In this document: piece after piece, positions 26,850 to 36,455 of the stretch
How the letters are laid out: every line of letters begins with the position of its first letter
Position numbering within the stretch: position 1 is the first letter of the stretch
From: Companilactobacillus musae
Lineage (GTDB): Bacteria > Bacillota > Bacilli > Lactobacillales > Lactobacillaceae
Reading direction: 5' to 3'
Assembly (NCBI RefSeq): GCF_003967595.1
Contig: NZ_BIFW01000009.1
Coordinates: forward strand, 1-64,000
DNA length: 64,000 nt
Made by a program: the position numbers and the translations under genes
The notes under the pieces: generated by a model
What the model saw: the letters and a program-made list of their open reading frames with translations, nothing else
Told to the model about the DNA's origin: nothing
The model's database searches: none

Positions 26850-27410
26850 TTAAAGTAAGGCAAGCAAATGTGTTATTAGACCACTGTCCCAAAAGACATA
26901 TAATCCGATTAAAACATAACAAATTTTCATGAGTTTTTCGCCATGATTTTCCATAACTGTAGAAACTGCAGGGATGTCAGCAATTAGTTTGATAATAAAA
27001 ACTACTAAAATAGTTAGGGAACCGATAAAGACTAAGGTTATCAAAAAGCTGTTTAAACTCTCTCCAACCAAAATAGGTAAAAAAATCGATAAATTACAAC
27101 CAGCGCAAACTGATAGATAAGTAACTAGAACACTAATAATAGGTGATTTGTGTGTAGATGTTTGTTTATCATCGTCGTCGTGAAAGGCCAAGTAAATGGG
27201 TAAGATACCTAGTGTTCCTAAGATCCACTCAGGTAAAAATGATGTTAAAGCTTTTCCAATAACAAAACTGATTGTTAGTAGAATAATATTACCCAGTAAA
27301 TAACCTATGATGACCTTTGATAGTTTATATTTCTTTAATAAGAAAATTAACATAAAGAAAAAATCCAAATTAACACTTAGAAAAGTTAAAAATAAAATCC
27401 AATAGTTCAC
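26850..27410 (-). CDS. cadD: CadD family cadmium/metal resistance membrane protein
   Basis: This 186-residue protein resembles CadD (cadmium resistance transporter). It has about five helices, an N-terminal FLSVNLDFFFMLIFLL segment, a central GILPIYLAF followed by an acidic/His loop (HDDDDKQTSTH) that could bind metal, and CAGCN in a later helix. The start is GTG 27410, seven bases after GGAGG; the ATG at 27428 lies inside the palindromic operator. It precedes the CzrA-like repressor in the same direction. The substrate is Cd or Zn by family; the regulator points to Zn/Co. Confidence 0.75.
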   Translation of the reverse strand: MNYWILFLTFLSVNLDFFFMLIFLLKKYKLSKVIIGYLLGNIILLTISFVIGKALTSFLPEWILGTLGILPIYLAFHDDDDKQTSTHKSPIISVLVTYLSVCAGCNLSIFLPILVGESLNSFLITLVFIGSLTILVVFIIKLIADIPAVSTVMENHGEKLMKICYVLIGLYVFWDSGLITHLLALL

Positions 27411-27424
27411 TATTATTCCTCCAT

Positions 27425-27448
27425 ACATATGTTCTTCAAAACATATGT
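27425..27448. promoter_or_regulatory. palindromic operator before cadD
   Basis: A perfect 9-bp inverted repeat ACATATGTT/AACATATGT with a six-base spacer lies just upstream of the GTG and Shine-Dalgarno of cadD. It is well placed for the CzrA-like repressor encoded downstream. Additional TATA-rich half-sites follow at 27455-27470. Confidence 0.6.
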
Positions 27449-27494
27449 TAACTATAACATATATAATGTATCAATAATCATTTTAAGAATATAA

Positions 27495-27564
27495 AAAAAC
27501 GACATCTGCTAAGAAATATTCAAGGTATGTAAAATGCCTGAATTTCTTAATAGACGCCGTTCTT
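27495..27564. repeat. palindromic terminator element, copy 2
   Basis: A long imperfect hairpin past the stop of the MucBP gene. The right arm, read on the minus strand, contains GCGTCTATTAAGAAATTC, nearly the same as the left arm of copy 1. It is flanked by A and T tracts and probably terminates the minus-strand gene. Confidence 0.75.
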
Positions 27565-27579
27565 TTATATTATCTAAAA

Positions 27580-28602
27580 TTAAAGATTTAGATATTTACT
27601 TTCAATGTAATAACCATCTTTTAATTCAGCCCAAACACTGTAATTGTCTAACTGAACAATCTTGTTGACGAAAACAGACTGACCACCACGATAACGTTGA
27701 TTATCCATATCACCGTAAGGAGTCTTCCAAGCAGTGATGTATTGATCCTTGTAATAAAGAACGGTGACCGATTTGTTGATGTCCATACTATCGATAACTG
27801 AGTAAGTATAGCTGATATTATTAGCAGTTTCCGCCAATGGACTATTTAACATTTCCTGTCTTGGGGTAGTTTGTTTAATAATTTTAGTAGAAATGCTTTC
27901 GGTACTTGGAATCCAAGTATTTCCACCTAAATTATACCAAACAGTATTATTGTAGGTTTCTTGAACTGCTCGATAAACTTTCCAAGTTGTCCCATAAGGT
28001 AGAGTCTTTTCCAAAGGCACATTGTTGAGCGGCTGGCTATAAACATTCACATTGTTTGAGGTTTCTACAAACAAGTTTTTGTTTATCTTATAGTTTTTGA
28101 TTGGTAGAACATTGTAAACGTACTCTTGCTCTTGAACGCGTGAGGTAAATTGACCATTTGATCTTCTAGGTGACTGAATCAGAAAGTGATTAGCCTCGTC
28201 AAGTGGATGAGTATCAAACTTACGATTCAATTCACCATCTAGATATTGTGGATCGGAAATTAAATTACCTTCAGCATTACGATGGTAAACAATTACTGGA
28301 GCTGACAATTGATTAGCATAAACTAAGTAAATTCCGTCAGAATTGGGGATGAATGTTTGTTGAAAGTTAGTAACTGATGACAAAACATATCCTGGAATTT
28401 CTTTCCAAGGAATATCCAGCTTATCCAAATAATGTCCTTTGATGGTGGTTGGTTGGGTGATATCTTTGCCTAAAGAGTCAACATAATGGACCTTGATTTC
28501 AACATCATCGCGAGCTATTTTTTTTACTTTAGGTGAGAGTAGATCATTTTCCATAGTTCTTTCCCCGTTATGGGAAAAGTGTTTATTATTTTTCTTTCCC
28601 AT
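27580..28602 (-). CDS. MucBP-like domain protein without a signal peptide
   Basis: This 340-residue protein has two MucBP-like beta modules (EIKVHYVDSLGKDIT at about 35-100, and VIVYHRNAEGNLI at about 100-165). Two SH3/SLAP-like segments follow in the C-terminal half (about 180-240, ending WYNLGGNTWIPS, and about 265-340). The N-terminus is hydrophilic and has neither signal peptide nor membrane helix, which is unusual for a mucin-binding-type protein. The start is well fixed by AAGGGA nine bases upstream. It may be secreted by a non-classical route or attach after lysis. It stands alone, ends at palindromic copy 2, and diverges from the next surface gene. Confidence 0.65.
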   Translation of the reverse strand: MGKKNNKHFSHNGERTMENDLLSPKVKKIARDDVEIKVHYVDSLGKDITQPTTIKGHYLDKLDIPWKEIPGYVLSSVTNFQQTFIPNSDGIYLVYANQLSAPVIVYHRNAEGNLISDPQYLDGELNRKFDTHPLDEANHFLIQSPRRSNGQFTSRVQEQEYVYNVLPIKNYKINKNLFVETSNNVNVYSQPLNNVPLEKTLPYGTTWKVYRAVQETYNNTVWYNLGGNTWIPSTESISTKIIKQTTPRQEMLNSPLAETANNISYTYSVIDSMDINKSVTVLYYKDQYITAWKTPYGDMDNQRYRGGQSVFVNKIVQLDNYSVWAELKDGYYIESKYLNL

Positions 28603-28847
28603 AGTAATTCCCTTCTAACATTAAATTAGTGTAATTCTAACATGAAAAAAATGAAGTAATTCCCTTTATATAGGTATCTTAAATATATTTAAAGGAAATT
28701 TTAAACTTTGAATAGTCCAAAATAATATAAATGTTTTATTTTAAAAATAAATCAAATTCATAAAATAAATATTATTAAATATGAGATTAAGTACAGAATG
28801 TATCGTGATATAATCGTTACGCTAATAAGATAGAAAGGGTTTTCATC

Positions 28848-30815
28848 ATGAAAAAGATAAAGGTTAAATGGGTATTATTGATAGCCATGTTAACGTTTGT
28901 AGCGGGAAGTCTTTTCACAGACAAAATTCATCGTGAAGTTCGTGCCGATGATGAAATTTCTACTGAAGATATAAATCCATATAAGAAACCAACTGGTGAT
29001 GTAAGAAAGTTTTTAGGTATTTGGATGTCATCAGGTTATTCACTACAACCTAAAACAGATAATTATACAATAGTGGATAGTCCTGTAACTTTGCATACTG
29101 ACCAGGGGAGAGCTTTCATAACTGCCTTAGTTACGCCTTTTGCATTACCGCATTATCAATGGTATGAAACAACGGATGGTTCCAAATGGGCTGAGGTATC
29201 TAAAAAGAATGGCGGACAAAAAAAGAACTTAACGGTTACACCAACAAGTGTTGGCACTAAATATTATCAGCAACAAACATCATGGTATCTAGCTTGGAAC
29301 CCATTGGCACCAACGGTCTATTCAAAAGTTGCAGCTATTCATGCTCTGGATAAGCACGTTTCAGCTACTAATGTTGAAGTTTCAGTTGATGATGATTATC
29401 TATATAATTATGAATCTGATATAACTACTACAACAACATATGCGCATGCAAAGATCACGCCAGCTAACTTTACTGGAACATTAAAATGGAGCATTGATAA
29501 CACTGAGTTAGCTACAATTGATGAAGAATCAGGACTTATTACCGCAAATACTAGAACTAAATCTGGTAAAGTGATTGTCACTGCAACAGCCATTAATAAT
29601 GATGGTTCCGTCGTTAAAGGACATAAAGAAGTCACAATTGGTGGAGGTTTGGAAGATCAGACAGTTAATGCCGGTGAGAAAGCAACTTTCAAATTAATGG
29701 GTAATATTGGTGAATTTGAAGATCAAGAGGATATGAATTATAGCATTCGCTGGTTCAAAGAAGATCCAATAACACATAAACAATCAGAAATTGAGGTGGG
29801 AAATAATTCTGTTGGGCATACTACTTCAGAAACAACCTTAGATGACGATGGAACATTATTTTTTGCAGATATTACTGTCAAAGCCAATGGTAAAACATAT
29901 GAATATTCGACTAATGAGGCTAGGTTGAATGTTTTACCTGATGGTGGTCCAGATATTTCTTTGGAAGATACACTAAAAAATGATACTTATAGTGATGAGA
30001 GTGATAATGATACGATTTTATACGATGTCAATAAAGGTGACAATATAATTTATAACACTAAAATCACAAATAACAGTAGTGGAGGTCAATTAAAGGACGC
30101 TACGTATACTTTACTTTTAAGGGTAGGAACTACTATCAATTCAGTTAGCTTAGATGGTAAAGAGTTGGAAGATGATAGTTATGATGTCATTAAAGACGAC
30201 GATACAGGTGAAATTATACTTAGTATTAAAAATATAAATTTAGGGATTAATCAAAGTCGTGATTTATCAGTTGACACAAATATTGGGGATGTAAATAAGC
30301 GTGAAGCCTATAAGTCAATAGGATACCTCAATGGAACCGATGATTCTGGTAGTAAAATTCAAAAGATTGGTACGCCTAGGTATCTTAATTTAACAACTAA
30401 TAAATTAGAGTATAAAATCAAAGATATTGACTATGGCTCAATTAAACCAATCGGTAATGATAAAGTGATTTATCGTCAAAATAATGAAAGCAATTGGCCA
30501 GATAATATAATTGATGTTGATGATATGAGAAGAAATAAGACACCGATTGTTTTAACAGTCTCCCAAGATCATGATTTTATTAGTGAAGATAAGAAGAACA
30601 CTCTCCAAGGTCATTTGAAATATTTCGATGATGACTATGAGCAAGATTTGTTAGCTGGAGAAGCTGTTGTTTATCAAAGCAAGAGTGGACAAGAAATGAG
30701 TTCCTTGAGTTGGAATGCAGATAAAGGAATTCTCTTAGAATTAGATAATAATAAAATGAATGCAACTGGCAAGTATGAAACAAAATTAAATTGGCAATTT
30801 ACAGATAGCTTATAA
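28848..30815 (+). CDS. secreted Ig-like surface protein with WxL-type C-terminus
   Basis: This 655-residue protein has a Sec signal peptide (MKKIKVKW to about VRADD). A bacterial Ig-like (BIG2-type) region near 170-260 shows ELATIDEESGLITA. Further beta-rich modules follow, and a C-terminal domain ends in YETKLNWQFTDSL, the distal WxL motif. The proximal WxL triplet is replaced by PIVLTVSQ, so the domain is divergent. It is probably non-covalently wall-bound. GAAAGGG precedes the ATG. Like the protein at 10979-13480, it lacks an adjacent DUF916/WxL partner. The PepSY lipoprotein follows 73 bp later. Confidence 0.7.
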   Translation: MKKIKVKWVLLIAMLTFVAGSLFTDKIHREVRADDEISTEDINPYKKPTGDVRKFLGIWMSSGYSLQPKTDNYTIVDSPVTLHTDQGRAFITALVTPFALPHYQWYETTDGSKWAEVSKKNGGQKKNLTVTPTSVGTKYYQQQTSWYLAWNPLAPTVYSKVAAIHALDKHVSATNVEVSVDDDYLYNYESDITTTTTYAHAKITPANFTGTLKWSIDNTELATIDEESGLITANTRTKSGKVIVTATAINNDGSVVKGHKEVTIGGGLEDQTVNAGEKATFKLMGNIGEFEDQEDMNYSIRWFKEDPITHKQSEIEVGNNSVGHTTSETTLDDDGTLFFADITVKANGKTYEYSTNEARLNVLPDGGPDISLEDTLKNDTYSDESDNDTILYDVNKGDNIIYNTKITNNSSGGQLKDATYTLLLRVGTTINSVSLDGKELEDDSYDVIKDDDTGEIILSIKNINLGINQSRDLSVDTNIGDVNKREAYKSIGYLNGTDDSGSKIQKIGTPRYLNLTTNKLEYKIKDIDYGSIKPIGNDKVIYRQNNESNWPDNIIDVDDMRRNKTPIVLTVSQDHDFISEDKKNTLQGHLKYFDDDYEQDLLAGEAVVYQSKSGQEMSSLSWNADKGILLELDNNKMNATGKYETKLNWQFTDSL

Positions 30816-30888
30816 CCCTTATTTTTAGTAAAAATCACTTATATTCAATATAATTAAAATAAATCAACCAAGTGGGGATGTGGCATTT

Positions 30889-31440
30889 ATGAAAAAATAC
30901 TTATTGGGAATAAGTGTATTGCTGTTAACCGGAGGATTGATGGCCGGCTGTTCATCAGAGAATAAGGTCAATAATAATTCGGAAAATGCACCAACGACAA
31001 AGTCTTTGAAAGATACGATTAAAATTACTGTTAATGAAGCAGTGGCTATTTATCAGAAACATTTTCCTAAAACGAATGTAGTCTCGGTGGAATTGGAAAA
31101 GCATCTTGGTAAGCCAATTTATATAGTCGAAGGTGCTGATAGTACAACGGAATACCAATTAAATATCAATGCGGCTAACAAGAAGATCAGACAGAAGTCT
31201 CAAGAACCTTTGGATGAGGACGATATGAATGAAGCTCAAACAAAGAAACTAGATTTTAAGAATGTTATTAGCCTTGAAAAAGCCAATAATTTAGCCAGCA
31301 AGGCTGCCAAGGGTGGTCAAGGAACTGAATTTAAGTTAGAAAAAGATCATGATATTACTACTTGGGAAGTTAATATCAATGGTAAAGAAGTAACACTTGA
31401 TGCTCAAAATGGAAAAGTTCTAAAGATTGAAAATGATTAA
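30889..31440 (+). CDS. PepSY-domain lipoprotein
   Basis: This 183-residue protein has a lipoprotein signal with lipobox LMAGCSS (Cys at about 20) and two PepSY modules. The first covers about 45-105 (ITVNEAVAIYQKHFP to TTEYQLNINAANKKI). The second covers about 125-183 (ISLEKANNLASKAAKG to WEVNINGKEVTLDAQNGKVLKI). PepSY domains are thought to inhibit secreted peptidases or modulate signalling at the cell surface. I start at ATG 30889 with GGGG 11 bases upstream. A TATAAT at 30850-30855 gives it its own promoter, and a strong terminator follows. Confidence 0.82.
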   Translation: MKKYLLGISVLLLTGGLMAGCSSENKVNNNSENAPTTKSLKDTIKITVNEAVAIYQKHFPKTNVVSVELEKHLGKPIYIVEGADSTTEYQLNINAANKKIRQKSQEPLDEDDMNEAQTKKLDFKNVISLEKANNLASKAAKGGQGTEFKLEKDHDITTWEVNINGKEVTLDAQNGKVLKIEND

Positions 31441-31443
31441 TAT

Positions 31444-31486
31444 ATGCAGTGTAGTAACTTTTTTGTTGCTGCACTGTATTTTTTTT
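31444..31486 (+). terminator. terminator of the PepSY lipoprotein gene
   Basis: ATGCAGTGTAGTAAC pairs with GTTGCTGCACTGTAT through several G-U pairs, followed by a T run. Confidence 0.8.
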
Positions 31487-31490
31487 AGAC

Positions 31491-31523
31491 AAAAAAAGAG
31501 AAACTATCGATTGATAGTTTCTC
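31491..31523 (-). terminator. terminator of clpE
   Basis: A perfect 11-bp stem GAGAAACTATC/GATAGTTTCTC with a four-base loop is followed on the minus strand by seven T residues. Confidence 0.9.
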
Positions 31524-31537
31524 AAAAGCACCACTAA

Positions 31538-33736
31538 TTATTCTTCGGTATCAGGTGCACTATACTTAGAAATTTGAATTTCATCTTTTGTTACATGAGC
31601 TTCTAGTTGCTTATCCTTGGGATGATCCAAGAAGTAGTCAGCAACCTTATCTTCAATTTGTTCTTCAATCACACGACGTAGTGGACGAGCACCCATCTTT
31701 GGATTGTATCCCAAATCGACTAATTTATTCTTAGCATCCTTTGTTACATGGATACTTAAACCTTGGTCAGCAATCATCTTATTAGTATCGTTTAACATTA
31801 AATCAACGATATGGAGAAGATTATCCTTACTTAGTGAATTGAATTCGACGATACCGTCAAATCTATTCAAGAATTCAGGTTTGAAGAATTCTGACAATCT
31901 ATTCATAACTGAGTTAGTTGTACCATTAGATTCAGCACCAAAACCAACATTAGCTTCTTGCATGCCTTGTCCAGCATTTGAAGTCATGATGATAATAGTA
32001 TCCTTGAAGCTGACAGTTCTACCTTGAGAATCAGTTAAACGACCATCATCGAGGATCTGCAAGAACATATGCATAACATCGGGATGAGCCTTTTCAATTT
32101 CATCTAACAAGATCAAACTGTATGGATTACGACGAACTTGTTCAGTTAATTGACCAGCTTCTTCGTAACCAACATACCCTGGAGGCGAACCGATCAATTT
32201 AGAAACTGAATGTTTCTCCATGTACTCAGACATATCAAATCTGATCATTGAATCCTCAGAACCAAATAGTTCACGAGCAAGTTGTTTAGCAAGTTCCGTT
32301 TTACCAACACCAGTAGGTCCAACGAATAGGAAGGAACCGATTGGACGACCAGACTTGTTGAATCCAACTCTGTTACGACGAATAGCTCTAGCTACGTCAC
32401 CAACAGCTTTATCTTGTCCAATAATGTGACCCTTCAAATCTGACTCCAAGTTCTTCAATTGAGCTTGTTCGTTTGATTGAAGTTCACCGACAGGAATATT
32501 TGTTTTTTCTTCAATTATCTTTTCAATCTCTTTATCAGTAACGATATTTTGACCAGCAGGTTCATCCTTGTTGCTGTTCTTCATATCTTGGAATTTAGTA
32601 ACTTGATCACGATAGTAGGCAGCTTTTTCGTAATCTTCATTACGAAGAGCGGCTTGCTTTTGAACTTCAGCATCAGAGATCTTGTTATCAAGGTCAGCCA
32701 TATCAACATGATTGATTTGTAAGTTCTTCTTTGAGCCGGCCTCATCAATCAAGTCGATAGCCTTATCAGGTAAGAATCTATCTTGAATGTAACGAGCTGA
32801 TAATTCAGCAGCAGCTTTAATAGCTTCATTAGAATACTTTACATGATGATAGTCTTCGTACTTAGGTTGAAGCCCCTTTAGAATTTGAACGGTTTCGTCA
32901 ACAGTTGGTTCGTTAACTTGAACTGGTTGTAGACGACGTTCCAAAGCAGAATCTTTTTCAATTGTCCGATATTCATTTAAGGTTGTTGCACCAACTAATT
33001 GAATATCGCCACGGGCTAGGGCAGGTTTCAAAACGTTACCAGCATCCATGCCACCTTCGGCATTACCAGCACCAACAATTTCATGAATTTCATCAATGAA
33101 GAGGATGATATCTTTATTCTTTTGTAGTTCATTAATTAGTTGTTGCATTCTTTGTTCAAATTGACCACGAACACCAGTACCTTGAACAAGAGATACAACA
33201 TCTAGACGAACAACACGTTTGTGTTGAAGTTTTTCAGGTACATCACCATCGACGATCTTTTGAGCAAGACCTTCAACAACAGCTGTTTTACCAACACCTG
33301 CTTCACCAATTAGAACAGGATTATTTTTAGTTCTTCTATTTAAAATTTCAATTACTCGGTTGATTTCCTTGTCACGACCAATGACTGGATCAATTTGTCC
33401 TTTTTTAGCAAGGGCAGTAAGATCAACACCATATTGATCTAAGACTCCATTACCTCTGGGTCTGCGGCCGTTTCCGCCACCATTACCTGTTTGAGTTTGG
33501 GGACCTTGTTGCTCGAAAGCATTAGGTTGTTGTCCGCCATTTAAGGCGTTGAACAAGTCTTCAAAACTAGAAAATCCACCATTTGGATTTTGTGCCATAT
33601 TATTCATACCTTCGTTAGCTTGATTTCTTAACTTTTGATAACAGTCTTGGCAGAGATTGATTTCCGTCCTCTGACCATTAACACTTGTGTACAAATGAAT
33701 CGTTGCTTCATTCTTATGACAATTCTGACATAACAT
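31538..33736 (-). CDS. clpE: ATP-dependent Clp protease ATP-binding subunit ClpE
   Basis: This 732-residue HSP100 unfoldase feeds ClpP and helps with stress recovery. It has the ClpE-specific N-terminal zinc finger (Cys3-x2-Cys6, Cys29-x2-Cys32) and a Gly-rich linker. AAA module 1 has Walker A GEAGVGKT, the central UVR motif [14 protein letters not shown] follows, and AAA module 2 has GPTGVGKT. The C-terminal D2-small domain is complete. The start is ATG 33736 (MLCQNC), preceded by GGTGGGG. The promoter is overlapped by a CIRCE element, so HrcA control is likely. In many Bacilli clpE is instead controlled by CtsR. Confidence 0.93.
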   Translation of the reverse strand: MLCQNCHKNEATIHLYTSVNGQRTEINLCQDCYQKLRNQANEGMNNMAQNPNGGFSSFEDLFNALNGGQQPNAFEQQGPQTQTGNGGGNGRRPRGNGVLDQYGVDLTALAKKGQIDPVIGRDKEINRVIEILNRRTKNNPVLIGEAGVGKTAVVEGLAQKIVDGDVPEKLQHKRVVRLDVVSLVQGTGVRGQFEQRMQQLINELQKNKDIILFIDEIHEIVGAGNAEGGMDAGNVLKPALARGDIQLVGATTLNEYRTIEKDSALERRLQPVQVNEPTVDETVQILKGLQPKYEDYHHVKYSNEAIKAAAELSARYIQDRFLPDKAIDLIDEAGSKKNLQINHVDMADLDNKISDAEVQKQAALRNEDYEKAAYYRDQVTKFQDMKNSNKDEPAGQNIVTDKEIEKIIEEKTNIPVGELQSNEQAQLKNLESDLKGHIIGQDKAVGDVARAIRRNRVGFNKSGRPIGSFLFVGPTGVGKTELAKQLARELFGSEDSMIRFDMSEYMEKHSVSKLIGSPPGYVGYEEAGQLTEQVRRNPYSLILLDEIEKAHPDVMHMFLQILDDGRLTDSQGRTVSFKDTIIIMTSNAGQGMQEANVGFGAESNGTTNSVMNRLSEFFKPEFLNRFDGIVEFNSLSKDNLLHIVDLMLNDTNKMIADQGLSIHVTKDAKNKLVDLGYNPKMGARPLRRVIEEQIEDKVADYFLDHPKDKQLEAHVTKDEIQISKYSAPDTEE

Positions 33737-33774
33737 TCGCACCCCACCTTTCCTTTGATACAGGATACAACGGT

Positions 33775-33810
33775 AGTATATAATTAGCACTCGGTGATTG
33801 CAAGTGCTAA
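33775..33810 (-). promoter_or_regulatory. clpE promoter with CIRCE element
   Basis: On the minus strand TTGCAA (33798-33803), a 17-bp spacer and TATACT (33775-33780) form the promoter. TTAGCACTC (33784-33792), nine bases, then AAGTGCTAA (33802-33810) is a CIRCE inverted repeat with one deviation in one arm. It covers the -35 and spacer. CIRCE is bound by HrcA, so heat-shock control is expected. Confidence 0.85.
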
Positions 33811-33888
33811 GTCTTGAAAAATTATTTTTTCGTTATTCTATGGAAGAAAAATAATATTTTTTCAAAGTTCTATGAAAAAGTTTGATAA

Positions 33889-33927
33889 TATAAACGCTTT
33901 CAGGCTCTAGTGTTGTAAGCGTTAAAC
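33889..33927 (+). promoter_or_regulatory. two cre-like CcpA sites upstream of ptsHI
   Basis: TATAAACGCTTTCA (33889-33902) matches 13 of 14 positions of the cre consensus TGWAANCGNTNWCA. TGTAAGCGTTAAAC (33914-33927) matches 12 of 14. Both lie 135-175 bp before ptsH. They suggest CcpA control of ptsHI or of an RNA starting here. Confidence 0.55.
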
Positions 33928-34062
33928 GTCTTATCACAGCTGGCTTATCTCAACATTTTTTAAACTAAACCCTTGTGAAAATTAAGATATAATGGTAAAT
34001 TAATTAGTGAATATTTGTAGGTTTACTACAGAATTTTATAATTATATGGTGAGGTATTTATT

Positions 34063-34329
34063 ATGGAAAAGAAAGAATTTCACATTATTGCAGAAACAGG
34101 AATCCACGCACGTCCAGCTACTATGTTGGTACAAACAGCAAGTAAATTTAGCTCAGACATCAATATTGAATTCTCTGGTAAATCAGTAAACTTGAAGTCA
34201 ATCATGGGTGTTATGTCACTTGGTGTTGGCCAAGGTGCTGACGTTACAATTACTGCTGATGGTGACGACGCTGCTGATGCAGTTGCAGCTATTGCAGACA
34301 CAATGACAAAAGAAGGTTTGGCAGAATAA
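34063..34329 (+). CDS. ptsH: phosphocarrier protein HPr
   Basis: This 88-residue protein is HPr of the phosphotransferase system. It passes phosphate from enzyme I to sugar EIIA domains. The catalytic His15 lies in TGIHARPAT, and the regulatory Ser46 in [11 protein letters not shown] is the target of HPr kinase. HPr-Ser-P is the CcpA cofactor in low-GC Gram-positives. The ATG follows GGTGAGG. Its TAA overlaps the ATG of ptsI by one base, so translation is coupled. A TATAAT at 33988-33993 and cre-like sites upstream suggest the promoter region. Confidence 0.97.
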   Translation: MEKKEFHIIAETGIHARPATMLVQTASKFSSDINIEFSGKSVNLKSIMGVMSLGVGQGADVTITADGDDAADAVAAIADTMTKEGLAE

Positions 34330-36050
34330 TGGTTAAAACTATTAAAGGAATCGCAGCTAGTGATGGTATCGCTACTGCTGAAGCATACCTTTTAGTTCAA
34401 CCAGATTTGTCTTTTACAAAGAAAAGTATTTCAGATGCTGATTCAGAAGTCAGTCGTCTTAAAGATGCTATTTCAACATCAGATGATGAGTTAACAAAGA
34501 TCAGAGATATTGCTAAAGAGTCTCTTGGTGAAGAAGAAGCTCAAGTTTTTGATGCACATAAGATGATTTTGGCTGATCCAGAATTTACAGGTGCAGTTGA
34601 ACAAGAAGTTACAGATAAGAAAGTAAATGCAGAACAAGCATTGCACGATGTATCTGAAAACTTTATTGCCATTTTTGAAGGAATGACAGACAATCCTTAC
34701 ATGCAAGAAAGAGCCGCTGATGTACGTGATGTAACAAAGCGTGTTATGGCTCACTTGTTGGGTGTAACACTTCCAAATCCAGCATTGATCGACCATGATG
34801 TCGTTATCGTTGCTCATGATTTGACACCTAGTGATACAGCTCAATTGAACAGTTATGTTAAGGGATTTGTTACTGATATCGGTGGTCGTACAGCTCACTC
34901 AGCTATCATGGCACGTTCACTTGAATTGCCAGCTGTTGTTGGTACTGACACAATCACTAAAGATGTTAAAGAAGGAGAAACAGTTATCATTGATGGTTTG
35001 AATGGTGCTGCTATTGTTGATCCTTCTGATGAAGATATCAAGAGTTATACTCAAAAGGCAAAAGACTTTGCTGCTGAAAAAGCAGAATGGGAAAAATTGA
35101 AGGACGAGGCATCAGTTACTGCTGATGGCAAGCACTTTGATATTGCCGCTAATATCGGTACACCAGATGATTTACAAGGTGTTGTTGATAATGGTGCTGA
35201 AGGTATCGGTTTGTACCGTACAGAATTCTTGTACATGCAATCAGAAAGCCTTCCAACCGAAGAAGATCAATTCAAGGCCTACAAGAAGGTTCTTGAAGGT
35301 ATGAAGGGTAAGCCAGTCGTTGTCCGTACTATGGATATCGGTGGTGACAAGCATCTTCCTTACTTGCCACTTCCTGAAGAAATGAACCCATTCTTGGGCT
35401 ACCGTGCTATCCGTATTAGTTTGGATAGACAAGAAATCTTCAGAACTCAACTAAGAGCATTGCTACGTGCATCTGCTTTTGGTAACTTACGTATCATGTT
35501 CCCAATGATCGGTACTTTGCAAGAATTTAGAGATGCTAAGAAGGTCTTTGAAGAAGAAAAGGCTAAATTAGTTAAAGACGGCGTTAAGGTTTCTGATGAC
35601 ATTCAATTAGGAATGATGATGGAAGTTCCAGCCGCTGCCGTTCTTGCAGACCAATTTGCCAAAGAAGTTGACTTCTTCAGTATTGGTACTAACGATTTGA
35701 TTCAATACACAATGGCTGCTGATCGTGGTAATGAACATGTTTCATACCTATATCAACCATATAATCCTTCAATTTTGAGATTGATCAAGCATGTTATTGA
35801 ATCAGCTCATAAAGAAGGTAAGTGGGCTGGTATGTGTGGTGAAGCCGCTGGTGATAACACAATGCTTCCATTGCTTTTAAGCATGGGTCTTGATGAATAC
35901 TCAATGAGTGCTACATCAGTACTTCGTGTAAGAAGTTTGATGAAGAAGTTGAGCACAAAGGATCTTGCTACATTGGCTGATCGTGCCGTTAACGAATCAA
36001 TTACTAACGAAGATAACAAGAAGCTTGTTGAAGAATACTTGAACAAGTAA
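34329..36050 (+). CDS. ptsI: phosphoenolpyruvate-protein phosphotransferase (enzyme I)
   Basis: This 573-residue enzyme phosphorylates HPr from PEP, the first step of sugar uptake by the PTS. The N-terminal HPr-binding and swivelling domain holds the phospho-His motif [21 protein letters not shown] (His near residue 190). The C-terminal TIM-barrel domain has the PEP-binding segments [21 protein letters not shown] and the catalytic Cys in MCGEAAGD. The length is normal. It overlaps ptsH by one base and ends at a strong terminator. Confidence 0.97.
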   Translation: MVKTIKGIAASDGIATAEAYLLVQPDLSFTKKSISDADSEVSRLKDAISTSDDELTKIRDIAKESLGEEEAQVFDAHKMILADPEFTGAVEQEVTDKKVNAEQALHDVSENFIAIFEGMTDNPYMQERAADVRDVTKRVMAHLLGVTLPNPALIDHDVVIVAHDLTPSDTAQLNSYVKGFVTDIGGRTAHSAIMARSLELPAVVGTDTITKDVKEGETVIIDGLNGAAIVDPSDEDIKSYTQKAKDFAAEKAEWEKLKDEASVTADGKHFDIAANIGTPDDLQGVVDNGAEGIGLYRTEFLYMQSESLPTEEDQFKAYKKVLEGMKGKPVVVRTMDIGGDKHLPYLPLPEEMNPFLGYRAIRISLDRQEIFRTQLRALLRASAFGNLRIMFPMIGTLQEFRDAKKVFEEEKAKLVKDGVKVSDDIQLGMMMEVPAAAVLADQFAKEVDFFSIGTNDLIQYTMAADRGNEHVSYLYQPYNPSILRLIKHVIESAHKEGKWAGMCGEAAGDNTMLPLLLSMGLDEYSMSATSVLRVRSLMKKLSTKDLATLADRAVNESITNEDNKKLVEEYLNK

Positions 36051-36068
36051 TCTAAGAAATCTTACTAA

Positions 36069-36101
36069 GAGCCATACCTTAATTGGGATGGTTCTTTTTT
36101 T
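36069..36101 (+). terminator. terminator of ptsHI
   Basis: GAGCCATACC and GGGATGGTTC form a stem with one mismatch around TTAATT, followed by seven T residues. Confidence 0.85.
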
Positions 36102-36216
36102 ATGTTCTTATGAGTTGAACAATAATCCAAGTGCTTTTCAAAGACATTAAACAAGACTGTCATTGAAAGTTTTCGAGCTTGGTCAGGTTCAATTTGTATT
36201 CACCTGAGTATTTTTG

Positions 36217-36254
36217 TAAAAGCGTTTTCACAAAAACAAAGACAGTGTTATACT
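36217..36254 (+). promoter_or_regulatory. promoter with overlapping cre site
   Basis: TAAAAGCGTTTTCA (36217-36230) matches 13 of 14 cre positions and overlaps the -35 region of a promoter whose -10 is TATACT (36249-36254). CcpA binding here would repress the structured RNA and the small membrane gene that follows. Confidence 0.55.
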
Positions 36255-36429
36255 GTTCTTAGGATTTAAATGGATGTTTGGATTATTCCTAGACTTCTTC
36301 CTACCAGAGATAGGTGCACAATTTGCAATGGGCTATGCGCCTGGTTATCCTAAGGCTTCGATAAAGCTACGATTAGAAGGAAACAAAGGCTACCTAAAAA
36401 TTCTACATACACAATCAAGTCCTAATTGA

Positions 36430-36455
36430 GCTTATATTAAATGCTTATATTAAAT
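36430..36455 (+). repeat. perfect 13-bp tandem duplication
   Basis: GCTTATATTAAAT occurs twice in direct contact (36430-36442 and 36443-36455), just before the Shine-Dalgarno of the gene at 36476. Confidence 0.9.

Noticed and set aside
36258-36380. Resemblance of the 3' part of the structured region to the end of an M-box riboswitch
   Set aside because: Only a few bases (TAAAGCTACGATTAGAAG) look alike; the conserved 5' and core segments of the M-box are absent and the downstream gene is not a metal transporter.
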